Positions 9,724 through 19,719 of a DNA stretch of 64,000 nucleotides are shown in pieces; positions within the stretch are counted from its first letter, which is position 1, and every line of letters begins with the position of its first letter. The DNA comes from Methylocaldum szegediense (lineage in GTDB: Bacteria; Pseudomonadota; Gammaproteobacteria; Methylococcales; Methylococcaceae): contig NZ_OX458333.1 of the NCBI RefSeq assembly GCF_949769195.1, positions 2,108,001-2,172,000 of the forward strand. Direction: 5' to 3'. A program made the position numbers and the translations under genes. Under the pieces are notes generated by a model. The model did not search any database. It had not been told where the DNA came from and saw only the letters and a list, made by a program, of their open reading frames with translations.

Positions 9724-12075
9724 ATGCTTAAAACAACACATCGATTCGTCGTTGCACCGCTCGTGCTCGCTTTGGCGTTTACCGGATGCGAATACCTTAA
9801 GCCGAGCGCACTAAAGCCGGGGGCCTTGCCGGCAAATTTGACGACTGACACTCAGAAAGCCGAACCCGAGGCCATTCCGCTGCAATCCGAACCGCTAGCC
9901 CAGGAACCCCCAAGACCACCCGAGTACTACCCTCCATCCGGCAGTGTGGTCGGCCCCGGCGCGCCGATCGAGAAACCCGTCCGCAAGGAAGGAAAGTACA
10001 CCCTGAACTTCGACGACGCCGATCTGGGGGAAGTCGCAAAAGTCATGCTAGGCGACATGCTGAGGGTCAATTACGTCTTGAGTCCCAAGGTGGCCGGCAA
10101 GGTGAGCCTGCAGACTGCACGTCCTTTGAGCGACGACGAGCTCATCCCCACCTTGGAAATGCTACTCAAGATGAACGGTGCCGTGTTGATTCGGGACAAG
10201 GGGCTGTACCGCATTGAGCCGGATGCCACGGCAACGATCAATGCTCCAGGCGCGCGGCTCGGTGTGCCCGGACAGTCCCTCTCTCCAGGCTACCAGATTA
10301 GGGTCGTTCCCCTGCGCTATGTAGGCGTTCAGGAAATGCAGAAAGTCCTCGAGCCGATCATGCCGCCCAAGGCCATCATACGTGCCGACGAAACCCGCAA
10401 TCTCCTGATGCTCGCAGGCACGGGCGAGGAACTGGAAGGGGTTCTTGACACCATCCGTATTTTCGACGTCGATTTCATGCGCGGCATGTCGGTCGGTCTT
10501 TACCCTCTCCGAAACGTAGAACCTACAACGATAGTGGAGGAACTCGACAAAGTGTTGGGGGATATAAACAAAGGCCCTCTGGCGGGCGTCGTCCGGCTTT
10601 TGCCTATCGAGCGGCTCAACGCCGTGCTGGCGGTGACACCGCAACCGCGCTACTTGGACGAGGTGGAAATGTGGGTGGAGCGCCTAGACCGCTATAGCAC
10701 CACTCGAGTGGGCGGGATTCACGTTTACCGGGTGCAGAATGTGGACGCGGTGGAATTGGCGGAAACGCTGAGCGGGATTTTCGGTGAAGGAGGGGCGCAG
10801 CGGCGCGCGGGCAGACCTTCGTTGAGTCCGGGCATGACGGGCACGGAAATCGGTGCATTCGGTGCTACTGGCGGCGAAGGCGTTCAGGATCAATCGTCGT
10901 TCGGAGGAATTTCCGGAACAACCGGCTCCACCCGAGGACTGGGTAGCGATACGTTCAGCAGCACTACGACGGGTGGCTCTCGCCGGACTAGTAGTTTGGG
11001 AACCGGCGGGCTGGGAGCCGCAGGCACAACCGGCATGGGCACCGGAACAAGCGGGGGCATCAGAACAAGAGGCATAAGCGGCGCGCAACGCACGCGTGGC
11101 CCCGCCGTCGCCGAACTGGGAGGAGTACGCATCGTTGCCGATCCGGCCAACAACGCGTTGATCATCACGGCCAAGGCGCAGGAGTACAAAGAAATCGAGG
11201 CTGTGATCAAGGAGTTGGATCGAGTGCCATTACAGGTGCTGATCGATGCCTCGATTGTTGAACTGAGCTTGGAGGGCAATTTACGGTACGGGCTCCAGTG
11301 GTTGTTCAATCAAGGCAGCAACGCGTATGCTCTAGGCAGCACCGGAAGAGATTTGACAGCCGATGCACTTACGACAGCAGCAGCCGCAGCCGCGGGAGGA
11401 GGCTTTTCCTACGCTCTCGTCAACAGCGCCAAAGACATCCGTGTCGTGCTCAATGCTTTAGCGAGCGAAAACAAAGTCAACGTGATTTCCTCGCCCTCGC
11501 TGATGGTGCTGAACAATCAGGAAGCCCAAATCAACGTGGGGGATACCGTTCCCCTCGCGACCGGTCAATCCACCCTGCTCGCCGGCGTTGGCGCCGGCAA
11601 CCAACCGGCCATAACGTCTCAGTTTCAGTACGTTGACACCGGCGTGATCCTCCATGTCCGCCCTCGGGTGAACGCGGGAGGGCTGGTAACTCTGGACATC
11701 AGACAGGAAGTCAGTACACCAAGGCAAACCACCGTGGGAAATACGGATACCTTCATCATTTCAAAGCGCTCGATCGAAAGTGCGATAGCCGTCGGAAATG
11801 GCGGAACCATAGCCTTGGGCGGTCTGATCAGGGACAATCAAACCGAGGACTTAACAGGCATCCCCTTTCTGAGCAAGATTCCCTTCATCGGTAGCCTGTT
11901 CGGAACGACCACCAGGAACCACACTCGAACTGAACTGGTTGTACTCCTGACGCCCAGGGTCGTTCAGGAAAGAAAAGATATCGCCCCGATCACCAACGAA
12001 TTCAAACGAAGACTCACCGGAATTTATGAAGGCACCGATCGCCCCGGCGAGTTAAGACTCAAGAGTCAGGAGTAG
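9724..12075 (+). CDS. gspD: Type II secretion secretin GspD
   Basis: GspD forms the outer-membrane channel of type II secretion. The 783-residue precursor has a lipoprotein signal peptide with the lipobox AFTGC, so Cys22 would be lipidated. N0 and N1-N3 ring domains occupy about 90-520, and the secretin beta-barrel domain about 530-760 (VNVISSPSLMVLNNQEAQINVGDTVP, VGNGGTIALGGLIRD). A Gly/Ser/Thr-rich low-complexity stretch of about 100 residues (roughly 361-465) interrupts the N3 region, longer than the equivalent loop in enteric GspD. It ends with the usual LLTPRVV motif. Confidence 0.96.
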   Translation: MLKTTHRFVVAPLVLALAFTGCEYLKPSALKPGALPANLTTDTQKAEPEAIPLQSEPLAQEPPRPPEYYPPSGSVVGPGAPIEKPVRKEGKYTLNFDDADLGEVAKVMLGDMLRVNYVLSPKVAGKVSLQTARPLSDDELIPTLEMLLKMNGAVLIRDKGLYRIEPDATATINAPGARLGVPGQSLSPGYQIRVVPLRYVGVQEMQKVLEPIMPPKAIIRADETRNLLMLAGTGEELEGVLDTIRIFDVDFMRGMSVGLYPLRNVEPTTIVEELDKVLGDINKGPLAGVVRLLPIERLNAVLAVTPQPRYLDEVEMWVERLDRYSTTRVGGIHVYRVQNVDAVELAETLSGIFGEGGAQRRAGRPSLSPGMTGTEIGAFGATGGEGVQDQSSFGGISGTTGSTRGLGSDTFSSTTTGGSRRTSSLGTGGLGAAGTTGMGTGTSGGIRTRGISGAQRTRGPAVAELGGVRIVADPANNALIITAKAQEYKEIEAVIKELDRVPLQVLIDASIVELSLEGNLRYGLQWLFNQGSNAYALGSTGRDLTADALTTAAAAAAGGGFSYALVNSAKDIRVVLNALASENKVNVISSPSLMVLNNQEAQINVGDTVPLATGQSTLLAGVGAGNQPAITSQFQYVDTGVILHVRPRVNAGGLVTLDIRQEVSTPRQTTVGNTDTFIISKRSIESAIAVGNGGTIALGGLIRDNQTEDLTGIPFLSKIPFIGSLFGTTTRNHTRTELVVLLTPRVVQERKDIAPITNEFKRRLTGIYEGTDRPGELRLKSQE

Positions 12076-12174
12076 GCCGCACAGGCGGAGTGCATTCCTT
12101 GCACACGACACCTCGCTCGCTAACCAAAGACCCGCTTGGCGGCCACCCCTGCGCAATGGTGTCGTACGGCGTAA

Positions 12175-14187
12175 TCACTCCGCGAATAGGGCGTCCACAA
12201 ATTTCCGCGCATCGAAATCCTGCAGATCATCGATGCCTTCCCCGATACCGATAAACCGTATCGGCAGCCCGAATTGCTTGGCCAGGGCGAAAATAACACC
12301 ACCTTTAGCGGTGCCGTCGAGCTTGGTGAGCGCGATCCCCGTCAGTCCGACCGCTTCGTTGAACAGCTTGGCTTGCGAGATGGCGTTCTGACCGGTACCC
12401 GCATCGACCACCAAAAGCACCTCGTGCGGCGCCGTCTCGTCCAGCCTGCGCATGATACGCTTGATCTTGCCGAGCTCCTCCATGAGATTGGTTTTCGTAT
12501 GGAGACGCCCCGCGGTATCGGCAATGAGCACGTCGACACCTCTAGCCTGAGCGGCCTGCACCGCATCGTAAATGACCGACGCCGAATCGGCTCCGGTATG
12601 CTGGGCGATCACCTGGACATTGTTCCGCTCGCCCCAGGTCTGCAACTGCTCTACCGCAGCGGCGCGGAACGTATCGCCGGCCGCCAGCATGACGCTGTAG
12701 CCCTGGTTTTGAAGACGTTTGGCGAGCTTGCCGATGGTCGTGGTTTTGCCCACGCCGTTCACGCCCACGACCAGAATGACGAACGGCCGGGTCTCGGCCG
12801 GAATCTCGAGCGGCATGCTGACGGGCCGAAGAATGTCGTACAAATACTCGCGGAGACTGGCGGTCAAGGTGGAGGCATCGGCGAGCTGATCCCGTTCCAA
12901 GCTTTCCGTCAGATGACGAATGATGTCCTGAGTCGCCGTCACGCCAACATCGGCCATTAGTAACTGAGCCTCAATGTCGTCCAGAACATCGCGATCGATC
13001 GCCTTCTTGCCGAGCGCGAGGTTTCCGAGAAACCCGGTAAGACCACTGCGGGTTTTCCCAAGCTGCGTCTTGAGCCGAGCGAACATGCCCTCCGGCGTGG
13101 GCCGCGCAGGCACCTCTTCGGCGGGAATCGGCGGCACGATAGGCGGAACGACCTCGCCCACTGGCGCGGCGGGGATGCGTTCAACGGCCTCTTCGCGCGC
13201 CGGCGCTACGGCCTCGACTCGGCGGGGCAGGCGCAGATAGACATAAATATGAACCAGATTCAGCCATAGCAGCGCGGCTACCGCATGATGCGCGACCGCG
13301 ATAGCAACGGGCAAACGCAGCAGCACGGTCGCAATCCCTAAACTGATCTGCACCAGCAGCAGAAAGCTGAGGAGCACGCCGGCCTTGCTCAAGCGGGGCA
13401 CCTTACGGTTCGAGGTGACCGCGAAAGCCAGTATGCTGAGCACCACGAACGCCACGACGGCCCCAATCCGATGCGCCCAGTGGATGGCGACACGAGCGTC
13501 CAAGGGCAACAAGCTCTGCTGATAATTGGGACCTATCCCGCGCCAGAGCGTAAACCCTTGGGCGAAATCGGCATCCGGCCGGTAGGATCCCATGCATGTT
13601 GGGAAGTCCGGGCAGGACAACCCGGCGTAATTGGATGAGGTCCAGCCGCCCAGGAAGAGCTCCGCAAACAGCAGCAACAAGGCAAAGGCACTTAAGCGAC
13701 GTAGCCATCGGGTATCTTCGCTCGGCGGTGTCAGTGGACTCACTACGAGGTACAGCCCATACAGGAGGGCGAGCGTGAGGAACCCAACCAGCAGATGGGC
13801 CGTGACGATGGCGGGCATCACTAGAAACTTCACGGTCCACATGCCCAGAAGCGCTTGTCCGACCACGAGCGCCAGGCTTGCGTAAGTCAATGCGATCGCC
13901 TTGCCGCGGTTTTCCCGCACCCGAAACACCAGCCCCGCCAGAACCAGCACGGAAATGCCCAAGGCGCCGGCCAGGTAACGATGGATCATTTCCTTCCAGG
14001 CTTTCGCCGCGTCAAAAGGCGCCTGGCGCAAGGCTTCGGCAATCTGCGGCTCCTCGACGATCATCTTTTCGTAACAGCCGGGCCAATCGGGGCAGCCGAG
14101 TCCCGCGTCCGAAATACGGACATAAGCGCCCATCGCCATGACGCAGAAGGCGAGAATCAGAGAGAAAAGCGTTAGGTATCTGAACAT
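12175..14187 (-). CDS. Heme A synthase (CtaA/COX15) fused to signal-recognition-particle receptor FtsY
   Basis: One uninterrupted frame of 670 codons encodes two unrelated proteins. Residues 1 to about 325 are CtaA: eight membrane helices and the paired haem-ligand histidines in IHRYLAG, VTAHLLVG, HWAHRIG and AVAHHAV. After a Pro/Val/Glu-rich linker (about 326-366), residues 367-670 are a complete FtsY NG domain. This part has the membrane-binding helix FARLKTQLGKTRSG, the N-domain GKKAIDRDVLDDIEAQLL, the P-loop GVNGVGKTTT near 472, the AAGDTFRAAA and DTAGR boxes, and TKLDGTAKGG. ATG 14187 is preceded by AGTAGGACTT; the frame is open to 14271. FtsY would be anchored through CtaA instead of its own acidic A domain. 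An internal ATG at 13088 could also yield free FtsY, but its Shine-Dalgarno spacing is poor. Confidence 0.9.
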   Translation of the reverse strand: MFRYLTLFSLILAFCVMAMGAYVRISDAGLGCPDWPGCYEKMIVEEPQIAEALRQAPFDAAKAWKEMIHRYLAGALGISVLVLAGLVFRVRENRGKAIALTYASLALVVGQALLGMWTVKFLVMPAIVTAHLLVGFLTLALLYGLYLVVSPLTPPSEDTRWLRRLSAFALLLLFAELFLGGWTSSNYAGLSCPDFPTCMGSYRPDADFAQGFTLWRGIGPNYQQSLLPLDARVAIHWAHRIGAVVAFVVLSILAFAVTSNRKVPRLSKAGVLLSFLLLVQISLGIATVLLRLPVAIAVAHHAVAALLWLNLVHIYVYLRLPRRVEAVAPAREEAVERIPAAPVGEVVPPIVPPIPAEEVPARPTPEGMFARLKTQLGKTRSGLTGFLGNLALGKKAIDRDVLDDIEAQLLMADVGVTATQDIIRHLTESLERDQLADASTLTASLREYLYDILRPVSMPLEIPAETRPFVILVVGVNGVGKTTTIGKLAKRLQNQGYSVMLAAGDTFRAAAVEQLQTWGERNNVQVIAQHTGADSASVIYDAVQAAQARGVDVLIADTAGRLHTKTNLMEELGKIKRIMRRLDETAPHEVLLVVDAGTGQNAISQAKLFNEAVGLTGIALTKLDGTAKGGVIFALAKQFGLPIRFIGIGEGIDDLQDFDARKFVDALFAE

Positions 14188-14276
14188 AAGTCCTACTTTG
14201 TTATTGTCGTTTCGAGGTTCGAGCGCGACGGGACTCAAGGTTTGGCTGGCCCCTCCGAAAGGTTTGGACATCCGAC

Positions 14277-14879
14277 TCAGCCGATCTGGGATGCTCGAAG
14301 CAAATGTTTCAAATCCTTCAATAGGCCGTAAGGATCGAAGCCGGAGTCATACCACAGCGCCGCATTTCCGAGTGGATCAATTAGGATCACCATGTCCTCA
14401 GCCAACGGTTTTCCGACCGCCGCAGTCAACTTCTCCTCCAAGGAATCGCTCTTTACCGCCAGTAACAAGGTTTCGTCCTTCTCGAGTACGGGGCGGAGAT
14501 CGGCGGCGACCGAATCGCTCGCAATCAGCAACAAACGGCGCACTCGCGGAATTTCTTTATTCAGCATGAGCCGGACCTGCTTGGTTTTGTGTAGGGCCTC
14601 GGCGCAGCGATCACCACACTGATCCGAAATCATATGGAGCATTAGCCAGCGCCCCTTGATCTCCGACGACAGTTCAGCAACGCCGACGGGATGAGCGGCC
14701 AGTTCGCCATAATCGATGGGGCTCGGCGGCAGGATCAAGCTACCGTAGTTGCTGCGCTTGGTGATCAGCTGGGGATTTCGGGCGTAATACCAGGCCAGCC
14801 CAAAAGGAATGATGGAGATGAGGGCGATCAGGATGATCAAGGCGCGATTTCGCCACAGAGAGTTCTTTGCGATAGCCAT
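14277..14879 (-). CDS. Membrane-anchored cox-cluster protein with CxxxC
   Basis: This 200-residue protein has one N-terminal membrane helix (about 12-31) and a soluble, presumably periplasmic, domain. The domain resembles a thioredoxin or SCO fold: WLMLHMISDQCGDRC with a CxxxC pair, then LLLIASDS and EDMVILIDPLGNAALWYD. The same unnamed gene lies between SURF1 and ctaA in Pseudomonas-type clusters, so a role in cytochrome oxidase assembly, perhaps copper or thiol chemistry, is inferred from context. Its stop is 89 bases from the ctaA start. Confidence 0.75.
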   Translation of the reverse strand: MAIAKNSLWRNRALIILIALISIIPFGLAWYYARNPQLITKRSNYGSLILPPSPIDYGELAAHPVGVAELSSEIKGRWLMLHMISDQCGDRCAEALHKTKQVRLMLNKEIPRVRRLLLIASDSVAADLRPVLEKDETLLLAVKSDSLEEKLTAAVGKPLAEDMVILIDPLGNAALWYDSGFDPYGLLKDLKHLLRASQIG

Positions 14880-14902
14880 GGAAAAAAATCAAAAGATAAA
14901 GA

Positions 14903-15634
14903 TTAAGAGACTACTGCCTTCGTGCCCGCTTTGATGCCGTGACGAACATACAGCACCAAGGCAACCGCTGCGAACAGAAACCATTGCAGCGCGTAACCCA
15001 GGTTCTTGCCAGGATCGAGGCGTGTCTCCTTCCACGCCCGGGTATAAGCTTCGGCCGCCGTGTCATCCGCGAGAACCTGGTACGGAAGGACCGGATAGCC
15101 GAGCCGTTCGCCGATACGCGCAGGGTCGACGAGCTGGACCACAGCCGGCCAGCCAGCGCTCGGTATTTCGGCGCCTTCCAGTTTCAAACCGACCCTGGGA
15201 AAGCGGTCCACCATGCCGGTAATCCGAACGCTGGGTTGACGAATCCTGACATCGGGCAACTCGGCCCGGCTGGCGCCCATAGGCACCCAGCCTCGGTTCA
15301 CTAAGACCGCCGTATCGCTTCCCTTGATACGCAGGGGGGTCAGCACGTGGTAGCCGGGATTCTGCTGATAAACTTGGTTATCGAGCAGAAACTGATGATC
15401 GACGTCGTACTCACCGGAAACGACAACGCGCCGGTACCGAATATCGTCCAGGCTCCGCTGTTCCGCATCTAGAATCAGCGGCTCGTCCTGCATCCGCTGC
15501 TGCTGCAATTCGATCAGGTTCGTCTTTTCGTCGGCTCGATGCAGTTGCCAAACACCTAAAGAAATAAACAGCGGAAGGACCGTCATCGCAATCAGCGACG
15601 CGGTCAGGCCCGGTTTAAAGCTATAATCACGCAA
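14903..15634 (-). CDS. SURF1 family cytochrome oxidase assembly protein
   Basis: SURF1 proteins help insert haem A into cytochrome c oxidase subunit I. The protein has 243 residues with two membrane helices, near 9-28 and 212-232, enclosing a periplasmic domain. Family motifs are visible: GVWQLHRADEK, YRRVVVSGEYD, GYHVLTPLR, VLVNRGWVP and the C-terminal NLGYALQWFLFA. It is the first gene of the minus-strand SURF1, CxxxC protein, ctaA run. Confidence 0.93.
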   Translation of the reverse strand: MRDYSFKPGLTASLIAMTVLPLFISLGVWQLHRADEKTNLIELQQQRMQDEPLILDAEQRSLDDIRYRRVVVSGEYDVDHQFLLDNQVYQQNPGYHVLTPLRIKGSDTAVLVNRGWVPMGASRAELPDVRIRQPSVRITGMVDRFPRVGLKLEGAEIPSAGWPAVVQLVDPARIGERLGYPVLPYQVLADDTAAEAYTRAWKETRLDPGKNLGYALQWFLFAAVALVLYVRHGIKAGTKAVVS

Positions 15635-15696
15635 TCGTCACCTCCGGGTGAAAACATTCGGCACCCGCGCCACCTCAACTACAAGACAGTTTATTC

Positions 15697-15951
15697 GTGA
15701 AAATTCTCATCGTTCTGATCCTCCTGGTCATCATCGGAAGTCTCGGCACGGCTCTGGTTTATCTGGTCAAAGACCGCACCCGTTCTCCCCGGACGGTAAA
15801 AGCCTTGACGTTCCGAATTAGCTTGTCCATAGGCTTGTTCATCTTATTGCTCTTGGCTTACCGCTTCGGTGTGCTGCAGCCTCACGGCCTTCCCCGAATT
15901 CAGCCGCCTCAGGGAAATCCCGGACAAACCGAAGGTCTGCCGCAACCATAG
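15697..15951 (+). CDS. DUF2909-type twin transmembrane protein
   Basis: A small protein of 84 residues with two hydrophobic helices (about 3-24 and 43-60) separated by a basic loop (KDRTRSPRTVKALTFRIS). It matches the DUF2909 twin-transmembrane proteins encoded beside SURF1 in gammaproteobacterial oxidase clusters. It is read divergently from SURF1, 62 bases away. The tail is Pro/Gln-rich. Function unknown; assistance in oxidase assembly is inferred from position. Confidence 0.75.
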   Translation: MKILIVLILLVIIGSLGTALVYLVKDRTRSPRTVKALTFRISLSIGLFILLLLAYRFGVLQPHGLPRIQPPQGNPGQTEGLPQP

Positions 15952-16198
15952 CTCACGAGCAAATCGTCCGCGTCGCGCCTCGTAAAGGAAACTCTGAGGG
16001 CGCAGGGCCTGTTCGTGCCTGTCGACGGGCTCGGAACAGTCCTGTCGAATGGCTTGATCAGAGCGTCCCAAAACGCACTATGATACCCGGTACGGACGTG
16101 AATTGAGCTAAACGAGATATGCACGACGCACCCTGCGCGGGCGCACCGCACGGAATCGGGGAGATTCCTTCGGGACGAAAAGAGCCTTTGCCGGCTGC

Positions 16199-17197
16199 TT
16201 ACTGGTGATAAGACACCACCCGCTCGACTTCCGCTTTCGACCCCAAAATGACGGGCACACGCTGGTGAATGCTTTCGGGTTTGATGTCCATGATGCGCTG
16301 GCGCCCAGTGGAACTCGCCCCGCCCGCCTGCTCGACGATAAAACTCATCGGATTGGCCTCGTACATCAAACGCAGCCGTCCCGGCTTGCCGGAGTCGCGA
16401 GTGTCGGAGGGATACATGAAAATGCCGCCGCGGGTCAGAATGCGATAGACTTCCGCGACCATGGACGCCACCCAGCGCATGTTGAAGTTCTTCTCGCGGC
16501 CGCCGTCTTTACCCTTGAGGCATTCGTCGATATAACGCCTGACCGGCTCTTCCCAATAGCGCTGATTCGACATATTGATGGCGAACTCGCTGGTTTCCTC
16601 AGGGATCCGCATATTCGGATGGGTCAAGACGAACTCCCCCACATCTCGATCCAGGGTAAACCCGTTTACCCCGCTACCGGTCGTCAGCACCATCTCGGTC
16701 GTCGGCCCGTAGGTACAGAATCCCGCGGCCACCTGCTTCGTCCCCGGCTGGAGGAAATCCGCCTCGGTCAGATCGTTCTTTCCTTCGGGGGCGCGAAGAA
16801 TGGAGAAGATCGTACCCACCGTAAGATTGATATCGATATTCGACGAGCCGTCCAGAGGATCGAAACAGATCAGATACTTTCCCTTCACATAGCCCGGCGA
16901 GATCGGAATGACTCGGTCGTTCTCCTCGGATACCATCGCCGCGAGATGGCCCGTCCACTCCAAGGATCGAATGAAGAGTTCGTTGGCGATCACGTCCAAT
17001 TTTTTCTGTGCCTCACCCTGGACGTTTTCCGAGCCTGCGCCCCCGAGATTGCCCGCCAAACCGCCACGGCTCACCTCGTGTGCGATGGCCTTGCAGGCGG
17101 TCGCGATCTCGCTGAGCAACATGGTGAACTCGCCGGTGGCGTTAGGACTTTTGCGCTGCTCGTGGATAAGAAATCGTGTCAAATACTCGCCGTTCAT
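16199..17197 (-). CDS. fbp: Fructose-1,6-bisphosphatase class I
   Basis: Hydrolyses fructose 1,6-bisphosphate to fructose 6-phosphate in the cytosol (gluconeogenesis or carbon-fixation cycles). The 332-residue protein has the metal site [12 protein letters not shown], the upstream VSEEND acidic residues and the sugar-phosphate motif [14 protein letters not shown] 17197 ([10 protein letters not shown]) is preferred; a TTG five codons upstream is the alternative. It is the last gene of gap-pyk-fbp, 54 bases after pyk. Confidence 0.95.
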   Translation of the reverse strand: MNGEYLTRFLIHEQRKSPNATGEFTMLLSEIATACKAIAHEVSRGGLAGNLGGAGSENVQGEAQKKLDVIANELFIRSLEWTGHLAAMVSEENDRVIPISPGYVKGKYLICFDPLDGSSNIDINLTVGTIFSILRAPEGKNDLTEADFLQPGTKQVAAGFCTYGPTTEMVLTTGSGVNGFTLDRDVGEFVLTHPNMRIPEETSEFAINMSNQRYWEEPVRRYIDECLKGKDGGREKNFNMRWVASMVAEVYRILTRGGIFMYPSDTRDSGKPGRLRLMYEANPMSFIVEQAGGASSTGRQRIMDIKPESIHQRVPVILGSKAEVERVVSYHQ

Positions 17198-17251
17198 GTT
17201 TTTTCTCGACAAAAAAGCGGGAGCCGAGAAGCCGGAACGGCGGTTCGCACG

Positions 17252-18688
17252 CTATACCGCTCCGACCCGAGCGATTTTCAAGGCATTGGTTCCGCCGCGC
17301 ACGCCGGTCAGATCGCCTTTGGTCAGGATAACCAGATCGCCGGGCTTCACCAGATCGCGGCTCAGGAATTCGTCGATAATCTCGCGATTCAGCACGGCGT
17401 GATCGGACGTCGTACTTTGAAAGCTGATGGGGTATACGCCGCGATAAAGGGTCACTTTGCGGCAGGTCTTTTCGTGTCGGGTCAATGCATAAATCGGAAT
17501 GCCGGAACTGATGCGTGACATCCAAAGCGGCGTCGAACCCGACTCCGTTTGCGCACCAATGGCTTTCACCGGCAGGTGATTGGCGATATACATCGACGCC
17601 ATCGCGATGGCCTCGTCGATGTAGTCGAATTTCTCGTCAATGCGATGGGTCGACTGCCGAACCCTCGGATGTTGTTCGGCCTCCTTGCAGATCCTCGCCA
17701 TCGCCGCAACCGCCTTGTCCGGATATTTCCCGGTGGCCGTTTCAGCGGAAAGCATCACTGCGTCGGTGCCGTCGATCACCGCGTTCGCCACGTCGAATAC
17801 CTCCGCTCGGGTAGGCATCGGATTTTGGATCATGGATTCCATCATCTGCGTGGCGGTAATAACCGCACGGTCACGGCTGCGCGCCAGCTTGATCAGGTCT
17901 TTCTGCACCCACGGCAATTGAGCGTCGCCGATTTCCACTCCGAGATCACCGCGCGCCACCATGATGGCGTCGGACGCATCGATGATGGACTCGATCACGC
18001 CCGGCTCGAGGGCTTCGGCGCGCTCGATCTTGGCCACGATCCCCGCCTCACCGCCGGCAGCGCGGAGCAAATCCCGCGCTTCCCGGATATCCTCGGCGGA
18101 CCGCGGAAAAGATACCGCGATGTAATCGGCGTCGATCTCGGCTGCCGTTCGAATATCCTCCTTGTCCTTCTCGGTCAAGGCGGCGGCCGATAAACCGCCG
18201 CCCTGCTTATTGATGCCTTTGTGGTTAGACAGCTCGCCCCCACTGATCACCCGGCAGACGATACGCGTCCCTTCAATTCTGTCGACACCCAGTTCGATGC
18301 GGCCGTCGTCCAGCAACAGAACGTCACCCGGCTTCACGTCCTTGGGAAGATCGGAATACAGGCAACCGACCTGGCGTTCGTCGCCCTGGTCCGGAGGCAG
18401 TGCCGTATCGAGATCGAAGCGGGCGTTTTCCCGAAGATAAACCTTCCCTTCCCCCTGAAAGCGCGCGATGCGGATCTTGGGCCCCTGCAAATCGACCAGA
18501 ACGCCGACATGCCGTTTCAGCTTTCGGCTGATGGCATGTACCGCCTCGGCGCGCTTTTTGTGGGTTTCGGCGTCACCATGGGAAAAATTGAGCCGTACGA
18601 CGTCGACACCCGCCTTGATAACCCGTTCCAGAACAGCCGGGTCGTCGGTCGACGGTCCTAAAGTCGCTACGATCTTGGTTCGCCTCAT
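17252..18688 (-). CDS. pyk: Pyruvate kinase
   Basis: Converts phosphoenolpyruvate and ADP to pyruvate and ATP. The 478-residue protein begins MRRTKIVATLGPSTDD, the classical N-terminus, at ATG 18688; the frame is open further but lacks homology. The active-site signature is AKIERAEA then IMVARGDLGVEIG, followed by ITATQMMESMI and the CTRHEKTCR-like C-domain. It lies 17 bases after gap. Confidence 0.96.
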   Translation of the reverse strand: MRRTKIVATLGPSTDDPAVLERVIKAGVDVVRLNFSHGDAETHKKRAEAVHAISRKLKRHVGVLVDLQGPKIRIARFQGEGKVYLRENARFDLDTALPPDQGDERQVGCLYSDLPKDVKPGDVLLLDDGRIELGVDRIEGTRIVCRVISGGELSNHKGINKQGGGLSAAALTEKDKEDIRTAAEIDADYIAVSFPRSAEDIREARDLLRAAGGEAGIVAKIERAEALEPGVIESIIDASDAIMVARGDLGVEIGDAQLPWVQKDLIKLARSRDRAVITATQMMESMIQNPMPTRAEVFDVANAVIDGTDAVMLSAETATGKYPDKAVAAMARICKEAEQHPRVRQSTHRIDEKFDYIDEAIAMASMYIANHLPVKAIGAQTESGSTPLWMSRISSGIPIYALTRHEKTCRKVTLYRGVYPISFQSTTSDHAVLNREIIDEFLSRDLVKPGDLVILTKGDLTGVRGGTNALKIARVGAV

Positions 18689-18705
18689 TAAATTCGTCGT
18701 TCCGA

Positions 18706-19719
18706 TTAGCTTGCTTCCATCAAAGCCACCGTGGTATCCAACATACGGTTGGAGAAACCCCACTCGTTGTCGTACCAGGCGAGGGCTTTAACTAAATTAC
18801 CCTGCATGACCTTGGTGAGGGTCGCCTCGTAAATCGAGGAACGGGCATCGTGATTGAAATCCATGGACACCAAGGGCAAATCGTTGTAGCCGAGGATTCC
18901 CTTCATCGGACCTTCCGCGGCCTTGCGTATGGCATCATGAATCTCGTCCTTGCTGGTCTTGCGCGATGCGACGAAAGTCAAATCGACCAGCGAAACGTTG
19001 ATGGTGGGAACTCGGATCGCAAAACCGTCCAACCGGCCGGACAGTTCCGGCAGTACCAGTCCCACCGCCGCAGCGGCGCCGGTCTTGGTAGGAATCATCG
19101 ATTGAGTGGCGGCACGCGCCCGACGCAGATCCTTATGGTAAACGTCAGTCAGCACCTGGTCGTTAGTATAGGAATGTATGGTGGTCATCAATCCATGTTC
19201 GACGCCGACCGCCTCGTGCAGAACCTTGACCAGCGGCGCCAAGCAGTTGGTGGTGCAAGAGGCATTGGAAATCACCGTATCGCTGGCCTTCAGCTTGTCG
19301 TGGTTGACGCCGTAGACGACGGTCGCATCCACATCTTCGCCACCCGGCGCGGAGATGATCACTTTCTTCGCCCCCGCCTCGAGGTGGGCCGATGCCTTGG
19401 CTTTGGAAGTGAAAAGACCGGTACATTCGTGGACAACATCGACACCCAGATCGCGCCAGGGCAGCTTGGCCGGGTCCCGCTCGGCAAACACGCGTATCCG
19501 GTCGCCGTTTACGATCATGTAATCGCCGTCCACCGAAACTTCACCCGGAAAACGTCCGTGCACCGTATCGTATTTCGTCAGATGCGCGTTGGTTTTGGCA
19601 TCGCCTAGGTCGTTGATCGCTACGATCTGAAATTCTCCGGTCCGGTTCGACTCGTACAACGCCCGCAGGATATTCCGCCCTATACGGCCGTATCCGTTGA
19701 TTGCAACTCTTATCGTCAT
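18706..19719 (-). CDS. gap: Glyceraldehyde-3-phosphate dehydrogenase, type I
   Basis: Oxidises glyceraldehyde 3-phosphate to 1,3-bisphosphoglycerate. The 337-residue protein shows the NAD-binding GYGRIGR at 9-15, the NAD-preferring AIND at the end of the second strand, catalytic Cys in SNASCTTNC near residue 154, and its His in [12 protein letters not shown] 19719 has GGAG six bases upstream. It leads a gap-pyk-fbp run. The 440 bases upstream contain the repeat at 20003-20142. Confidence 0.96.
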   Translation of the reverse strand: MTIRVAINGYGRIGRNILRALYESNRTGEFQIVAINDLGDAKTNAHLTKYDTVHGRFPGEVSVDGDYMIVNGDRIRVFAERDPAKLPWRDLGVDVVHECTGLFTSKAKASAHLEAGAKKVIISAPGGEDVDATVVYGVNHDKLKASDTVISNASCTTNCLAPLVKVLHEAVGVEHGLMTTIHSYTNDQVLTDVYHKDLRRARAATQSMIPTKTGAAAAVGLVLPELSGRLDGFAIRVPTINVSLVDLTFVASRKTSKDEIHDAIRKAAEGPMKGILGYNDLPLVSMDFNHDARSSIYEATLTKVMQGNLVKALAWYDNEWGFSNRMLDTTVALMEAS

